DNA of 18,569 nucleotides from Thermoleophilia bacterium (GCA_025934335.1 JAICYG010000043.1:1-18569), one strand, 5' to 3'; shown: positions 1 through 6,413, counted from the stretch's first letter. The notes: generated from the sequence alone by a model not told the origin. Numbers and translations: made by a program.

Positions 1-1
1 C

Positions 2-808
2 CCGGCCGAGCCGATCACCGAGGAGACGCTCGCGACCGCGCGGACGATCGCGCAGCAGGCGGCGCTCGCGGTCGACAACGCCCGCCTCTACCAGCAGCAG
101 AAGGCGTTTGCGGAGACGATGCAGCGCTCGCTCCTGCCGCGCGAGCGGCCGTCGGTGCCCGGGCTCGAGGTGGGGAGGGTGTACGAGTCGGCGGCGCAGG
201 TCGACGTCGGCGGGGATGTCTACGACTTCCTGGAGCTGGGCGACGGCCGGCTCGCGGTGGTGCTCGGCGACGTGACCGGCCACGGCATCGACGCGACCGC
301 CGACATGGCGATGGCGAAGTTCGTGTTCCGGTCGCTCGCGGGCGAGCATCCGGACCCGTCGGCGTTTCTCGCGCGCGCGAACGACGTCGTTGTCCGCGAG
401 ATTGCGACCGGCAAGTTCATCACGATGGTCTACGTGACCGTCGACGGCGACGGGAACGTTCTGTGCGCGAGCGCGGGCCACCCGGAGCCGCGGGTCGTGA
501 CGGTCGACGGCAACGTGTCGGCGCTCGCCTGCGGCGGCCTGGCGCTGGGGATCCTGGCGCCGGAGGCGTACGAGCAGGTGTCGACGCAGCTGCCGCCGGG
601 CGGCTCGGCCGTCCTCTACACGGACGGCGTGATCGAGTCCCGTCGCGAGGGCGAGCTGTTCGGGGTGGAACGACTCGACGAGGTGCTGGCCGCGAACGCG
701 TCGCTGTCGGCTCAGATGATCGCAGATGCGGTCCTCGCCGCCTGCCGCGACTTCGCGGGCGGCGACCTTCCCGACGACTGCGCCGTCGTCGTCATCCGGC
801 GCTTGTGA
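2..808 (+). CDS. GAF/SpoIIE-type PP2C protein phosphatase (5' truncated)
   Basis: C-terminal part of a PPM/PP2C-like serine phosphatase of the SpoIIE/RsbU class, which typically dephosphorylates anti-anti-sigma factors in partner-switching stress pathways. The frame is open from base 2, so the start lies upstream of the window. The first ~38 residues (…ETLATARTIAQQAALAVDNA…) look like the closing helix of a GAF sensor domain and the linker to the phosphatase. Phosphatase motifs follow in order: MQRSLLP, VGGDVYDF (metal-binding Asp), LGDVTGHG, SAGHPEP, GLALGI, YTDGVIES and the terminal DDCAVVVIR. All metal-ligand motifs are intact, so it should be active. The stop overlaps the GTG start of the next gene (GTGA), which suggests translational coupling. 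The family call is firm; the partner protein and signal are unknown because the sensor part is missing. Confidence 0.93.
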   Translation, partial: PAEPITEETLATARTIAQQAALAVDNARLYQQQKAFAETMQRSLLPRERPSVPGLEVGRVYESAAQVDVGGDVYDFLELGDGRLAVVLGDVTGHGIDATADMAMAKFVFRSLAGEHPDPSAFLARANDVVVREIATGKFITMVYVTVDGDGNVLCASAGHPEPRVVTVDGNVSALACGGLALGILAPEAYEQVSTQLPPGGSAVLYTDGVIESRREGELFGVERLDEVLAANASLSAQMIADAVLAACRDFAGGDLPDDCAVVVIRRL

Positions 809-1500
809 ACCTGCACCGCCGCGACGGGCGGCCGCTCGTGATCGGCCACCGCGGAGCGAGTGCCGATGCTCCGGAGAACTCGCTCGATGCGATCGAGCTG
901 GCGCTCGCCGCGGGCGTCGACCTGGTGGAGTTCGACGTCTCGCCGGGCCTCGTCGTCGCGCACGAGACGGGCGGGGACGGGCCGAGCCTCGACGAGGTGC
1001 TCGCGCTCGTCGCGGCGAGCGGAGCAGGCGCGCACGCCGACCTGAAGGCGCCCGGCTACGAGCGCGACGTCGTCGCCGCGCTCGACCGGCACGGGCTGCG
1101 AAGCCGAGCGCTCGTCTCGACGGCGTACGCCGCCACCGGCCGGTGTGTGCGCGGGCTCGCGCCGGAGCTGCCGGTGGCGATCGGCTACCCGCGCGACCGC
1201 CTAGGCGTCTCGCGCCTCCCCTGGCCGAAGTCGCTCGTGGCTCCGGGCGCTGCCGCCCTTCGCGCCGCGATGCCGCTCCGGATCCCGCTGCTGCTCTCGG
1301 CGGCGCGTGCGAACGTGCTCGCGCTTCACCATGGGCTCTGCTCGCGAGCCGCGATCGACACGGCCCACCGACGCGGCGTGCCGGTGCTCGTCTGGACGGT
1401 GAATGATCCTGCCGACGTGCGGCGCTTCGCGGCGCTCGGCGTCGACGCCGTGGTGTCGGACGACCCGAAAGGGGCGCTGGCTACACTTGCTGAGCCGTGA
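805..1500 (+). CDS. glycerophosphodiester phosphodiesterase (GDPD family)
   Basis: Predicted GDPD/GlpQ-like phosphodiesterase of 231 residues that would hydrolyse glycerophosphodiesters to glycerol 3-phosphate plus an alcohol. Signature motifs are visible: GHRGAS…PENS near residues 14-25 with the catalytic His, LVEFDV with the metal-binding acidic residues, LVVAHE with the second His, ADLK in mid-protein, and the family's C-terminal VPVLVWTVNDP…GVDAVVSDDP strand-helix. It lacks a signal peptide, so it is probably cytoplasmic, and it is at the short end of the family. The GTG start at 805 is chosen because it gives a 4-base GTGA overlap with the phosphatase stop and places HRGAS close to the N-terminus; the frame is open further upstream, but only as a shadow of the phosphatase gene. 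Confidence 0.9.
   Translation: MNLHRRDGRPLVIGHRGASADAPENSLDAIELALAAGVDLVEFDVSPGLVVAHETGGDGPSLDEVLALVAASGAGAHADLKAPGYERDVVAALDRHGLRSRALVSTAYAATGRCVRGLAPELPVAIGYPRDRLGVSRLPWPKSLVAPGAAALRAAMPLRIPLLLSAARANVLALHHGLCSRAAIDTAHRRGVPVLVWTVNDPADVRRFAALGVDAVVSDDPKGALATLAEP
1482..1487 (+). promoter_or_regulatory. candidate -10 element (TACACT) for the L,D-transpeptidase gene
   Basis: TACACT ends 9 bases before the GTG start at 1497. This matches the TANNNT -10 pattern seen before several other genes here and would give a leaderless or nearly leaderless mRNA. No convincing -35 is visible, and it lies inside the end of the GDPD gene, so it would be an internal promoter. Confidence 0.4.
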
Positions 1501-2531
1501 AGCGCCTGCACGCTGTCGGTCTTTTCGTGCTCGGGCTCGCGGCCGCCGGTGCGTTCTCGGGGGCCGTGATCGCCGACGTGACCACGTCGACCTCGACGTC
1601 GACGACGGACGTCACGACGACGGCACCGCCCACGACGACGGCCCCGACCACGACCACGCCGCCTACGAACGTGCTGCCGCAGGGCGTACGCGTCGCGGGG
1701 GTCCGCGTCGGCGGCCTGACACCCGCGCAGGCCGTCGCCGCGGTGCGCGAGGCGTTCGCCCGGCCGTTGCCCGTCCTCGTCGATCGCAGCAGCCTGCTGC
1801 TCGACCCGACTCGCATCGCCTCCGCGTACGCCGCCACCGCCGTCGCGCGCGCACGCATCGCCGAGCCGGGCACGAACGTGCGCCTGGTCGTCGGCGTCCG
1901 CGGCGCCGCCGTCCATCACTGGGTGGCGGCGATCGAGAAACGCTTCGCGCGTACCGCCGCCGACGCGAGGCTCACGTTCCGGAACGCGAAGCCCGTCGTG
2001 CGCAAGGAGAAGGCGGGCCGCCGGGTCGACTCGAAGGCGCTGACGCGCCGCATCATCTCTGCGCTCAACCGCAACTCTCGCCTGCCGCTCCGCGTGCGTA
2101 CGCGCGCCGTCGAGCCGAAGGTGACGAGCACCTCGTTCGACGACGTCATCGTCATCAACCGCGAGATCAACCGGCTCTACCTCTACGACGGCGCGAAGCT
2201 CGACCGGAGCTTCCCGGTCGCGACCGGGCAGTCCGTCTACCCGACGCCGCGCGGGCTCTGGCACATCGTCGTCATGTGGAAGAACCCGTGGTGGTACCCG
2301 CCGGTCAACGACACGTGGGCGAAGGGGCTGAAGCCCGTGCCGCCCGGGCCGGGCAACCCGCTCGGCACGCGCTGGATGGGGCTCGACTCACCCGGCGTCG
2401 GCATCCACGGCACCGACGACCCGGCCTCGATCGGCTACAGCGCCTCGCACGGCTGCATCAGGATGCAGGTGCCCGACGCGGAGTGGCTCTTCGACCACGT
2501 CGAGGTCGGCACCACCGTCTACATCGTCTGA
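1497..2531 (+). CDS. L,D-transpeptidase (YkuD) with putative peptidoglycan-binding N-terminal domain
   Basis: Secreted or membrane-anchored L,D-transpeptidase of 344 residues that would make 3-3 cross-links in peptidoglycan or attach proteins to it. Residues 5-26 form a hydrophobic signal/anchor segment, followed by a Thr/Ser/Pro-rich linker (about 29-57) typical of wall-spanning stems. Residues ~64-205 resemble a PG_binding_4-like (VanW-associated) domain (VRVGGLTPAQAV). The YkuD catalytic domain spans ~215-344 with HG at 304-305 and the active-site SHGCIR (His318, Cys320, Arg322) all present. The GTG start overlaps the GDPD stop by four bases. It directly precedes an extracytoplasmic thiol-redox cassette with a TGATG overlap, so co-transcription is likely; a functional link between wall cross-linking and cytochrome maturation is not implied. 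Confidence 0.93.
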   Translation: MKRLHAVGLFVLGLAAAGAFSGAVIADVTTSTSTSTTDVTTTAPPTTTAPTTTTPPTNVLPQGVRVAGVRVGGLTPAQAVAAVREAFARPLPVLVDRSSLLLDPTRIASAYAATAVARARIAEPGTNVRLVVGVRGAAVHHWVAAIEKRFARTAADARLTFRNAKPVVRKEKAGRRVDSKALTRRIISALNRNSRLPLRVRTRAVEPKVTSTSFDDVIVINREINRLYLYDGAKLDRSFPVATGQSVYPTPRGLWHIVVMWKNPWWYPPVNDTWAKGLKPVPPGPGNPLGTRWMGLDSPGVGIHGTDDPASIGYSASHGCIRMQVPDAEWLFDHVEVGTTVYIV

Positions 2532-3064
2532 TGGGTCTCGTCCGCGTCGCCGCAGCCGCCGTGGTGCTCGCCCTCCTCGGCCTGCTCGTGTGGGACGTGT
2601 CGCACTCGGGGCACGGCGGCGTCGCCTCCAGGGTCGACAAGGGGCACACCGTCGCGGCGCCGAAGACGGCGATGCCGTTCTTCGGCGATCCGGGCACGTT
2701 CGACCTCGCCGCCTACCGCGGGAAGGTGGTCGTCCTCAATTTCTGGGCGTCCTGGTGCGTCGACTGCAAGCTCGAGGCGAAGGCGCTCCATGACGCGGCG
2801 GCGAAGTGGAAGGGCAAGGCGGTGTTCATCGGCATCGACGGCAGCGACCTGAGCGCGTCCGCCCGCAAGTACATGCGGCGCTACGACGTCAACTACCCCG
2901 TCGTCCGCGACGTCGGCGGCCGTACCCAGAGCACGTGGGGCGTCACCGGCTTCCCCGAGACGTTCGTCGTCGACCGGCAGGGGCGGGTGATCCCGCCGCA
3001 CGTGGTCGGCCCGGTCGCCGTCGGCCAGTTGAACGGTGCGATCCAGAGGGCGCTCGCCTCGTGA
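2531..3064 (+). CDS. TlpA/ResA-like membrane-anchored thioredoxin (first of tandem pair)
   Basis: Extracytoplasmic thiol-disulfide oxidoreductase of 177 residues. An N-terminal hydrophobic anchor (about residues 4-21) precedes a thioredoxin fold with the signature FWASWCVDC, redox cysteines Cys76 and Cys79, and the cis-proline loop TGFPETFVVD. The V-D pair between the cysteines is unusual compared with the common PP, GP or EP dipeptides. The ATG overlaps the preceding TGA by one base, and its own stop overlaps the next GTG. With CcmH and CcdA downstream it most likely keeps apocytochrome c haem-binding cysteines or CcmH reduced, in the manner of CcmG/ResA. The next gene is a same-length paralogue with cysteines at the same positions. 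Confidence 0.9.
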   Translation: MGLVRVAAAAVVLALLGLLVWDVSHSGHGGVASRVDKGHTVAAPKTAMPFFGDPGTFDLAAYRGKVVVLNFWASWCVDCKLEAKALHDAAAKWKGKAVFIGIDGSDLSASARKYMRRYDVNYPVVRDVGGRTQSTWGVTGFPETFVVDRQGRVIPPHVVGPVAVGQLNGAIQRALAS

Positions 3065-3594
3065 CCGTCGCGCTCCGTGTCATCGCAGGCGCCGGCGTTC
3101 TTGCGCTTGCCGCGGTGCTCGGCTGGCGGCTCGCCCACCAGGACACGAAGGTGGCGAAGGCGGTCGCCCACGGGAAGGTCGTGCCGGCTCCCGCGTTCCA
3201 GCTCTCGCGGCTCGGCGGCGGCGCGCCGGTGTCCCTGGCGGGGTACCGCGGCAAGGCCGTCGTCGTCAACTTCTGGGCCTCGGACTGCATCCCGTGCAAG
3301 AAAGAGATGCCGCGCCTGCAGGCGGCGTCGAAGCGCTGGGCCAACCATCGCGTCGCGGTCGTGGGCGTCGACGTCCTCGACAGTCGCGGCGCCGCCCGCG
3401 CGTTCGCGCACGAGCATGGCGTCACGTACGCGATCGGCGTCGATCCGCTCGGCGACCTCGCCTCCCGGTACGGCGTCGCCTACACGCCGACGACGTTCTT
3501 CGTCGACCGCCGCGGCCGGATCGTGAAGCGCATTCTCGGCCCGGTGTCCGACTCGGAGCTCGACTCCCAGATCGAGCACGCGCTTTCGACGTGA
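3061..3594 (+). CDS. TlpA/ResA-like membrane-anchored thioredoxin (second of tandem pair)
   Basis: Second extracytoplasmic thioredoxin-fold protein, also 177 residues with its CxxC at Cys76/Cys79, implying tandem duplication from one ancestor. It has an N-terminal anchor (about residues 5-23), then PAPAFQLSRL…VSLAGYRGK, which is typical of TlpA/ResA, the redox motif FWASDCIPC and a cis-Pro segment YTPTTFFVD. The residue before the first cysteine is Asp rather than the usual Trp/Thr, which could change the cysteine pKa and partner choice. The GTG start is set by the GTGA overlap with the upstream stop, and its own stop overlaps the ccmH-like start in the same way. The likely role is CcmG/ResA-type reductant in cytochrome c maturation, powered by the CcdA-like protein two genes downstream. 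Confidence 0.9.
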   Translation: MTVALRVIAGAGVLALAAVLGWRLAHQDTKVAKAVAHGKVVPAPAFQLSRLGGGAPVSLAGYRGKAVVVNFWASDCIPCKKEMPRLQAASKRWANHRVAVVGVDVLDSRGAARAFAHEHGVTYAIGVDPLGDLASRYGVAYTPTTFFVDRRGRIVKRILGPVSDSELDSQIEHALST

Positions 3595-4040
3595 GGCTCG
3601 TCGCGCTCCTGGTCGCGGGGCTTGTCCTGGCGGCGCCCGCGCTCGCGGGGAAGCCGCCGAGCGCCGAGGCGATCGAGACGAAGCTCGTCTGCCCGGTCTG
3701 CCACGAGACGCTCGACCAGTCCACGGCGCCGATCGCGCAGGAGATGAAGGCGCACATCCGGCAGCGCATCGCGCAGGGGTGGACCGAGAAGCAGATCATC
3801 GACGAGATGGTCGGGCAGTTCGGGCCGGGCGTGCTGTCGACGCCGGCGAAGCACGGCTTCGACCTGCTTGCGTGGTTGCTGCCGCTCGGCGGCGCCGCCG
3901 CCGGCATCGTCGCGCTCGCGCTCGGCGCCGCGTACTGGTCGCGCCGTGGCCCGCCGTCGGAGCCGCCCGAGGAGGACAGCGGCCTCGACCCGGAGACCGA
4001 GCGCCGGATCGACCTGGAGCTCGCGCGCTTCGATGGCTGA
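3591..4040 (+). CDS. CcmH/NrfF-family cytochrome c maturation protein
   Basis: Small CcmH (CycL/Ccl2) family protein of 149 residues. It has a signal peptide (residues 1-20, ending ALAG), then the diagnostic LVCPVCHE motif with Cys34 and Cys37, and the conserved helical segment with RQRIAQGWTEKQIIDEMVGQFGPGVL, followed by one membrane helix (about 92-116) and an acidic cytoplasmic tail. CcmH presents reduced apocytochrome CxxCH sites for haem ligation in system I maturation. The usual first residue of the motif, Arg in RCxxC, is Val here. No CcmF, CcmE or other haem-handling gene is in the window, so these must be elsewhere if the pathway is complete. The start GTG overlaps the upstream stop (GTGA). 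Confidence 0.9.
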   Translation: MRLVALLVAGLVLAAPALAGKPPSAEAIETKLVCPVCHETLDQSTAPIAQEMKAHIRQRIAQGWTEKQIIDEMVGQFGPGVLSTPAKHGFDLLAWLLPLGGAAAGIVALALGAAYWSRRGPPSEPPEEDSGLDPETERRIDLELARFDG

Positions 4041-4743
4041 GAAGCTCCCGATCGCGTTCCTGGCCGGGCTCGTCTCCGTGATCACGCCGTGCGTGCTGCC
4101 GCTCGTGCCGGGCTACCTCTCCGCGGTGTCGGCGGTCGAGGTCGACCGGCTCGGCGAGCGCGGTGTGGGGAAGCGCGTGGTCGCCTCGAGCGTCCCGTTC
4201 GTGCTCGGTTTCACTGCCGTCTTCGTGCTGCTCGGGGCCGGCGCCGCCGCCGTCGGCAGTGCAGTCGACAAGCGGACGCAGCTCGAGATCGCGGGCTTCG
4301 TGCTCGTCGTGCTCGGCCTCGCGTTCCTCGGCGTGCTGCCGTGGCCCGAGCGGGCGGTCGCGCCCGGCCTGCTGCAGCGGGCGCGGGGGAGCGGCTCGCG
4401 CGCCCTCCTCGGCGGCGCTTTCGCGATCTGCGCGGCGCCGTGCATCGGCACCGTGCTCGCGTCGATCCTCGTCCTCGCCTCGTCGAGCGGGACGCTGCTG
4501 CGCGGTGTCGTTCTGCTCGTGGCGTATTCGTTCGGCCTCGCGGCGGCGTTCGTAGCGGCGGGCGTGGCCTTCGCGCACGCGATGCGCGCGTTCCGCTGGG
4601 TGCGCGACCACTACGCGATCGTGCGCGGGCTATCGGGCGCGACGCTCGTCGCGCTCGGGCTGCTCCTCTTCTTCAACCGCGACTGGTGGCTGCGCGTGGC
4701 GCTCGACCAGGTGTTCACGCGGATCGGTCTCGGCACGCTCTAG
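4033..4743 (+). CDS. CcdA-like cytochrome c biogenesis transmembrane protein
   Basis: Polytopic membrane protein of 236 residues in the CcdA/DsbD-transmembrane family, which carries electrons from cytoplasmic thioredoxin to extracytoplasmic TlpA/CcmG-type proteins. About six hydrophobic helices are visible. The hallmark TPCVLPLVPGYLS (Cys20) lies in the first helix, and the symmetry-related APCIGTVLASILV (Cys137) in the fourth; these are the two electron-relay cysteines. The ATG overlaps the ccmH-like gene by eight bases. It completes a four-gene redox module: electron conduit, two thioredoxin carriers, and the CcmH acceptor. The last ~114 bases are overlapped on the opposite strand by the DUF309 gene. 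Confidence 0.92.
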   Translation: MAEKLPIAFLAGLVSVITPCVLPLVPGYLSAVSAVEVDRLGERGVGKRVVASSVPFVLGFTAVFVLLGAGAAAVGSAVDKRTQLEIAGFVLVVLGLAFLGVLPWPERAVAPGLLQRARGSGSRALLGGAFAICAAPCIGTVLASILVLASSSGTLLRGVVLLVAYSFGLAAAFVAAGVAFAHAMRAFRWVRDHYAIVRGLSGATLVALGLLLFFNRDWWLRVALDQVFTRIGLGTL

Positions 4744-5034
4744 CGCCGCCAGCAGCAGCGCGACGTCGAGACCGCGGTGCGCCGGCGCGTAGGGCGCCAG
4801 CCGCCGCAGCGCCTTCACCCGCTGCCGCTCCTGAGCCACGGGCCTCCCTCGGGTTTCCTGGTACGCCGAGACGACCACGTGGACGAGCCCCTGGAAGAAG
4901 TCGCGCTCCGTCTCCTCGCACCGCCGCCAGGCGTCCTCGAACGCCTCGTGCGCCTCGAAGAACGCGCCGCTCCGGGCGAGCTCGAGCCCCCTCTTGTACG
5001 ACGCCGTGACGGTGCTAGTGTCGCGCGCAGGCAT
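4630..5034 (-). CDS. DUF309 domain protein
   Basis: Helical protein of 134 residues matching the DUF309 pattern: a helix with LARSGAFFEAHEAFEDAWRR, then FFQGLVHVVVSAYQ. DUF309 proteins are small, mostly alpha-helical and have no settled biochemical function. The first ~95 residues cover the expected domain; the last ~38 are a charged tail whose coding overlaps the 3' end of the CcdA-like gene by 114 bases on the opposite strand, so the tail may be a by-product of that overlap. The start ATG is chosen because the domain begins a dozen residues later, and a CAGGAT hexamer sits seven bases upstream of it on this strand. This ATG shares a CATG with the divergent ATG of the next gene. Confidence 0.78.
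   Translation of the reverse strand: MPARDTSTVTASYKRGLELARSGAFFEAHEAFEDAWRRCEETERDFFQGLVHVVVSAYQETRGRPVAQERQRVKALRRLAPYAPAHRGLDVALLLAALERAETDPREHLVERHAQPPVAVEEEEQPERDERRAR
5016..5021 (+). promoter_or_regulatory. candidate -10 (TAGTGT) for the receiver-like gene
   Basis: TAGTGT ends 11 bases before the ATG at 5033, placing a transcript start within a few bases of the start codon. It lies inside the first codons of the divergent DUF309 gene because the two starts overlap. No -35 was recognised. Confidence 0.3.
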
Positions 5035-5347
5035 GGCGACGATCCTGTTGTGTGGGGTCGACCTGTACATCCGCGGCAAGCTCGAGGCCGTGCTCCCCGA
5101 GCACCGCTTCACGACGGTGGACGGGGTCGATCCGCCCGATCTCGTGATCGCCGACATCGCGCGGATCGACGCAAGTGACGTTGCGGACAACTACGAGGAC
5201 GTGCCGATCCTCGGCTACACGAACCACACCGACACCGCCGGGCTACGCCGCGCGCACGAAGCGGGCTTCGACCGCGTGGTCGCGAAATCGGCGCTCTTCG
5301 AGCGAACGCGTGAACTGATTGAGGGTCTGATCGCCTCGGTAGAGTAG
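5033..5347 (+). CDS. short atypical receiver-like (REC-fold) protein
   Basis: Stand-alone 104-residue protein resembling a response-regulator receiver domain without an output domain. Receiver landmarks are PDLVIADIA with Asp41 at the phospho-acceptor position, ILGYTNH with Thr63 at the switch Thr position, and RVVAKSAL with Lys85 at the invariant Lys position. The acidic pair normally at the end of strand 1 is reduced to a single Asp10 (LLCGVDLY), and the region between strand 1 and the acceptor is shorter than in standard ~120-residue receivers. It may therefore bind phosphate and metal weakly or act as a pseudo-receiver. The ATG is preferred over an in-frame TTG at 4994 that would run further into the divergent gene. 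Its TAG stop forms part of the ferredoxin -10-like hexamer. Confidence 0.68.
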   Translation: MATILLCGVDLYIRGKLEAVLPEHRFTTVDGVDPPDLVIADIARIDASDVADNYEDVPILGYTNHTDTAGLRRAHEAGFDRVVAKSALFERTRELIEGLIASVE

Positions 5348-5350
5348 GTC
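5340..5350 (+). promoter_or_regulatory. candidate -10 region upstream of the ferredoxin gene
   Basis: Two overlapping hexamers, TAGAGT (5340-5345) and TAGGTC (5345-5350), precede the ATG at 5357. TAGGTC lies exactly six bases before the start, and its first three bases are the stop codon of the preceding gene, the same geometry as at 14134-14139 (minus strand) and 16463-16468. TTGAGG at 5319-5324 is a possible weak -35 for TAGAGT with a short 15-base spacer. Confidence 0.4.
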
Positions 5351-5356
5351 GCAGTC

Positions 5357-5662
5357 ATGACCTACGTGATCGCCGAACCGTGCATCGACATCAAGGATCG
5401 TTCGTGCGTCGACGTCTGCCCCGTCGACTGCATCCACGAGGCGAACCGGATCCTCGTCATCGACCCCGAGGAGTGCATCGACTGCGGCGCATGCGAACCG
5501 GAGTGCCCGGTCGAGGCGATCTTCCCGGAGGACGCGCTCCCCGAGAAGTGGGAGCCGTTCGTGCGGATCAACGCCGCGTACAACGAGGGCATGGCGCAGG
5601 TCGACGAGCTCACCGAGCAGTACGCGACCGAGCACAACGTTCAGAACGAACCGATCGAGTAG
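5357..5662 (+). CDS. fdxA: 7Fe ferredoxin (FdxA type)
   Basis: Soluble ferredoxin of 101 residues carrying one [3Fe-4S] and one [4Fe-4S] cluster. The cysteine pattern is C9-x7-C17-x3-C21-x3-C25 and C40-x2-C43-x2-C46-x3-C50. By analogy with Azotobacter FdI-type proteins, Cys9, Cys17 and Cys50 would hold the 3Fe cluster, Cys21, Cys40, Cys43 and Cys46 the 4Fe cluster, and Cys25 would be free. The N-terminus (YVIAEPCIDIKDRSC) and the C-terminal extension ending in an acidic tail match actinobacterial FdxA. It donates electrons to oxidoreductases such as cytochromes P450 or redox-stress enzymes; the partner is not identifiable here. A small hairpin follows the stop. Confidence 0.95.
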   Translation: MTYVIAEPCIDIKDRSCVDVCPVDCIHEANRILVIDPEECIDCGACEPECPVEAIFPEDALPEKWEPFVRINAAYNEGMAQVDELTEQYATEHNVQNEPIE

Positions 5663-5663
5663 C

Positions 5664-5678
5664 CGACCGGCTCGGTCG
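5664..5678 (+). terminator. short hairpin after the ferredoxin gene, possible weak terminator
   Basis: CGACCG-GCT-CGGTCG can form a six-base-pair stem with a three-base loop two bases after the stop, followed by TTCGTT. There is no real T-tract, so termination would be weak or factor-dependent. Confidence 0.3.
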
Positions 5679-5687
5679 TTCGTTGAT

Positions 5688-5710
5688 CGCACGCGCATAA
5701 ACAGCGTGCG
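5688..5710. repeat. perfect inverted repeat CGCACGC-N9-GCGTGCG
   Basis: Seven-base-pair perfect arms flank an A-rich nine-base centre (GCATAAACA) in the gap between the ferredoxin and first histone-like gene. It could be an operator of the downstream gene or a second hairpin terminating the ferredoxin transcript. No T-tract follows, and a CATAAA/TAAACA -10-like stretch lies in its centre, which slightly favours an operator. Confidence 0.5.
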
Positions 5711-5744
5711 TCCTGGGCATGTGTTCGCAGGCCAGGAAACCACC

Positions 5745-5751
5745 GAGGAGG
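5745..5751 (+). promoter_or_regulatory. strong ribosome binding site of the first histone-like gene
   Basis: GAGGAGG lies nine bases upstream of the ATG at 5761. It decides the start against an upstream in-frame ATG at 5719 and shows that this mRNA is leadered, unlike several neighbours. Confidence 0.7.
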
Positions 5752-5760
5752 TTTGCATCC

Positions 5761-6396
5761 ATGCCCAAGTCTTGGAGCGCGAAGCGCGAACGGCAATACG
5801 AGCACGTCAAGGAGTCCGAGCAGAAGCAAGGCCGCTCGACGAAGCGGGCGAAGGAGATCGCCGCCCGCACGGTCAACAAGCAGCGATCGCAGTCCGGTGA
5901 GGCGAAGTCGTCCTCGTCGTCCTCGTCATCCTCGCGGAGCTCGGGCTCGTCGCGCGGCGGCGGCACGTCGCTGCGGAAGAAGACGAGCACTGCTTCGCGG
6001 CCGAAGTCGAAGACGAAGGCGACTGCGACGGCGTCCCGCAAGAAGAGCACCGCGACGCCGCGCAAGAAGACCGCGACGACCGCCCGCAAGAAGAGCACCG
6101 CGACGCCGCGCAAGAAGACCGCGACGACCGCCCGCAAGACGAGCGGTCGCGGGACGATGTCCGTCAAGGCGGCCGGCGCGAAGGGCGGCCGGGCGGGCAC
6201 GACGGCGCAGAAGAAGAAAGCCGGAGCCAAGGGCGGACGCGCAACCGCGAGGAAGTCCTCGACCCGCAGCACGTCGTCGTCGCGCACGACGAGCAGTCGC
6301 GGAACGATGTCGGTACGCACAGCAGGCGCACGCGGTGGACGTGCGAGCGCGAAGAAGTCGTCGTCGCGGAAGACGTCGTCTCGCACCAAGCGCTGA
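5761..6396 (+). CDS. basic Ser/Lys/Thr-rich histone H1-like protein with 'plasmid stabilization'-type N-terminus
   Basis: Highly basic protein of 211 residues, probably DNA-binding. Residues 1-47 form a compact conserved head (WSAKRERQYEHVKESEQ…AKEIAARTVNKQRSQSGE) of a type often labelled 'plasmid stabilization protein' in actinobacteria; nothing here supports a plasmid role. From residue 49 it is low-complexity: a poly-Ser run, then Lys/Arg/Thr/Ser repeats, including a 16-residue unit (RKKSTATPRKKTATTA) present twice in perfect tandem. Two blocks of GTMSV[KR]xAGA[KR]GGRA near residues ~136 and ~181, plus a shorter AGAKGGRA copy between them, resemble KGG stress-protein motifs. It likely compacts or protects DNA, as mycobacterial HupB tails and chlamydial Hc1 do; this is inference from composition. 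A second basic protein gene follows. Confidence 0.8.
   Translation: MPKSWSAKRERQYEHVKESEQKQGRSTKRAKEIAARTVNKQRSQSGEAKSSSSSSSSSRSSGSSRGGGTSLRKKTSTASRPKSKTKATATASRKKSTATPRKKTATTARKKSTATPRKKTATTARKTSGRGTMSVKAAGAKGGRAGTTAQKKKAGAKGGRATARKSSTRSTSSSRTTSSRGTMSVRTAGARGGRASAKKSSSRKTSSRTKR
6037..6132 (+). repeat. perfect 48-bp tandem repeat, two copies, inside the first histone-like gene
   Basis: Bases 6037-6084 and 6085-6132 are identical, each encoding sixteen residues (RKKSTATPRKKTATTA). Identity at every base, including wobble positions, indicates a recent slippage or recombination duplication. The two halves of the unit are also imperfect copies of each other. Confidence 0.9.
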
Positions 6397-6413
6397 TCGT
6401 TTTCCTTTTCAGC

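Noticed and set aside
463..804. Upstream extension of the glycerophosphodiesterase
   Set aside because: The segment is an Arg/Gly-rich shadow of the phosphatase gene; GTG at 805 fits both the overlap and the domain start.
1403..2530. Upstream in-frame extension of the first thioredoxin-like protein
   Set aside because: The extension is Arg-rich shadow sequence of the L,D-transpeptidase gene; the ATG at 2531 gives a proper membrane anchor and a TGATG junction.
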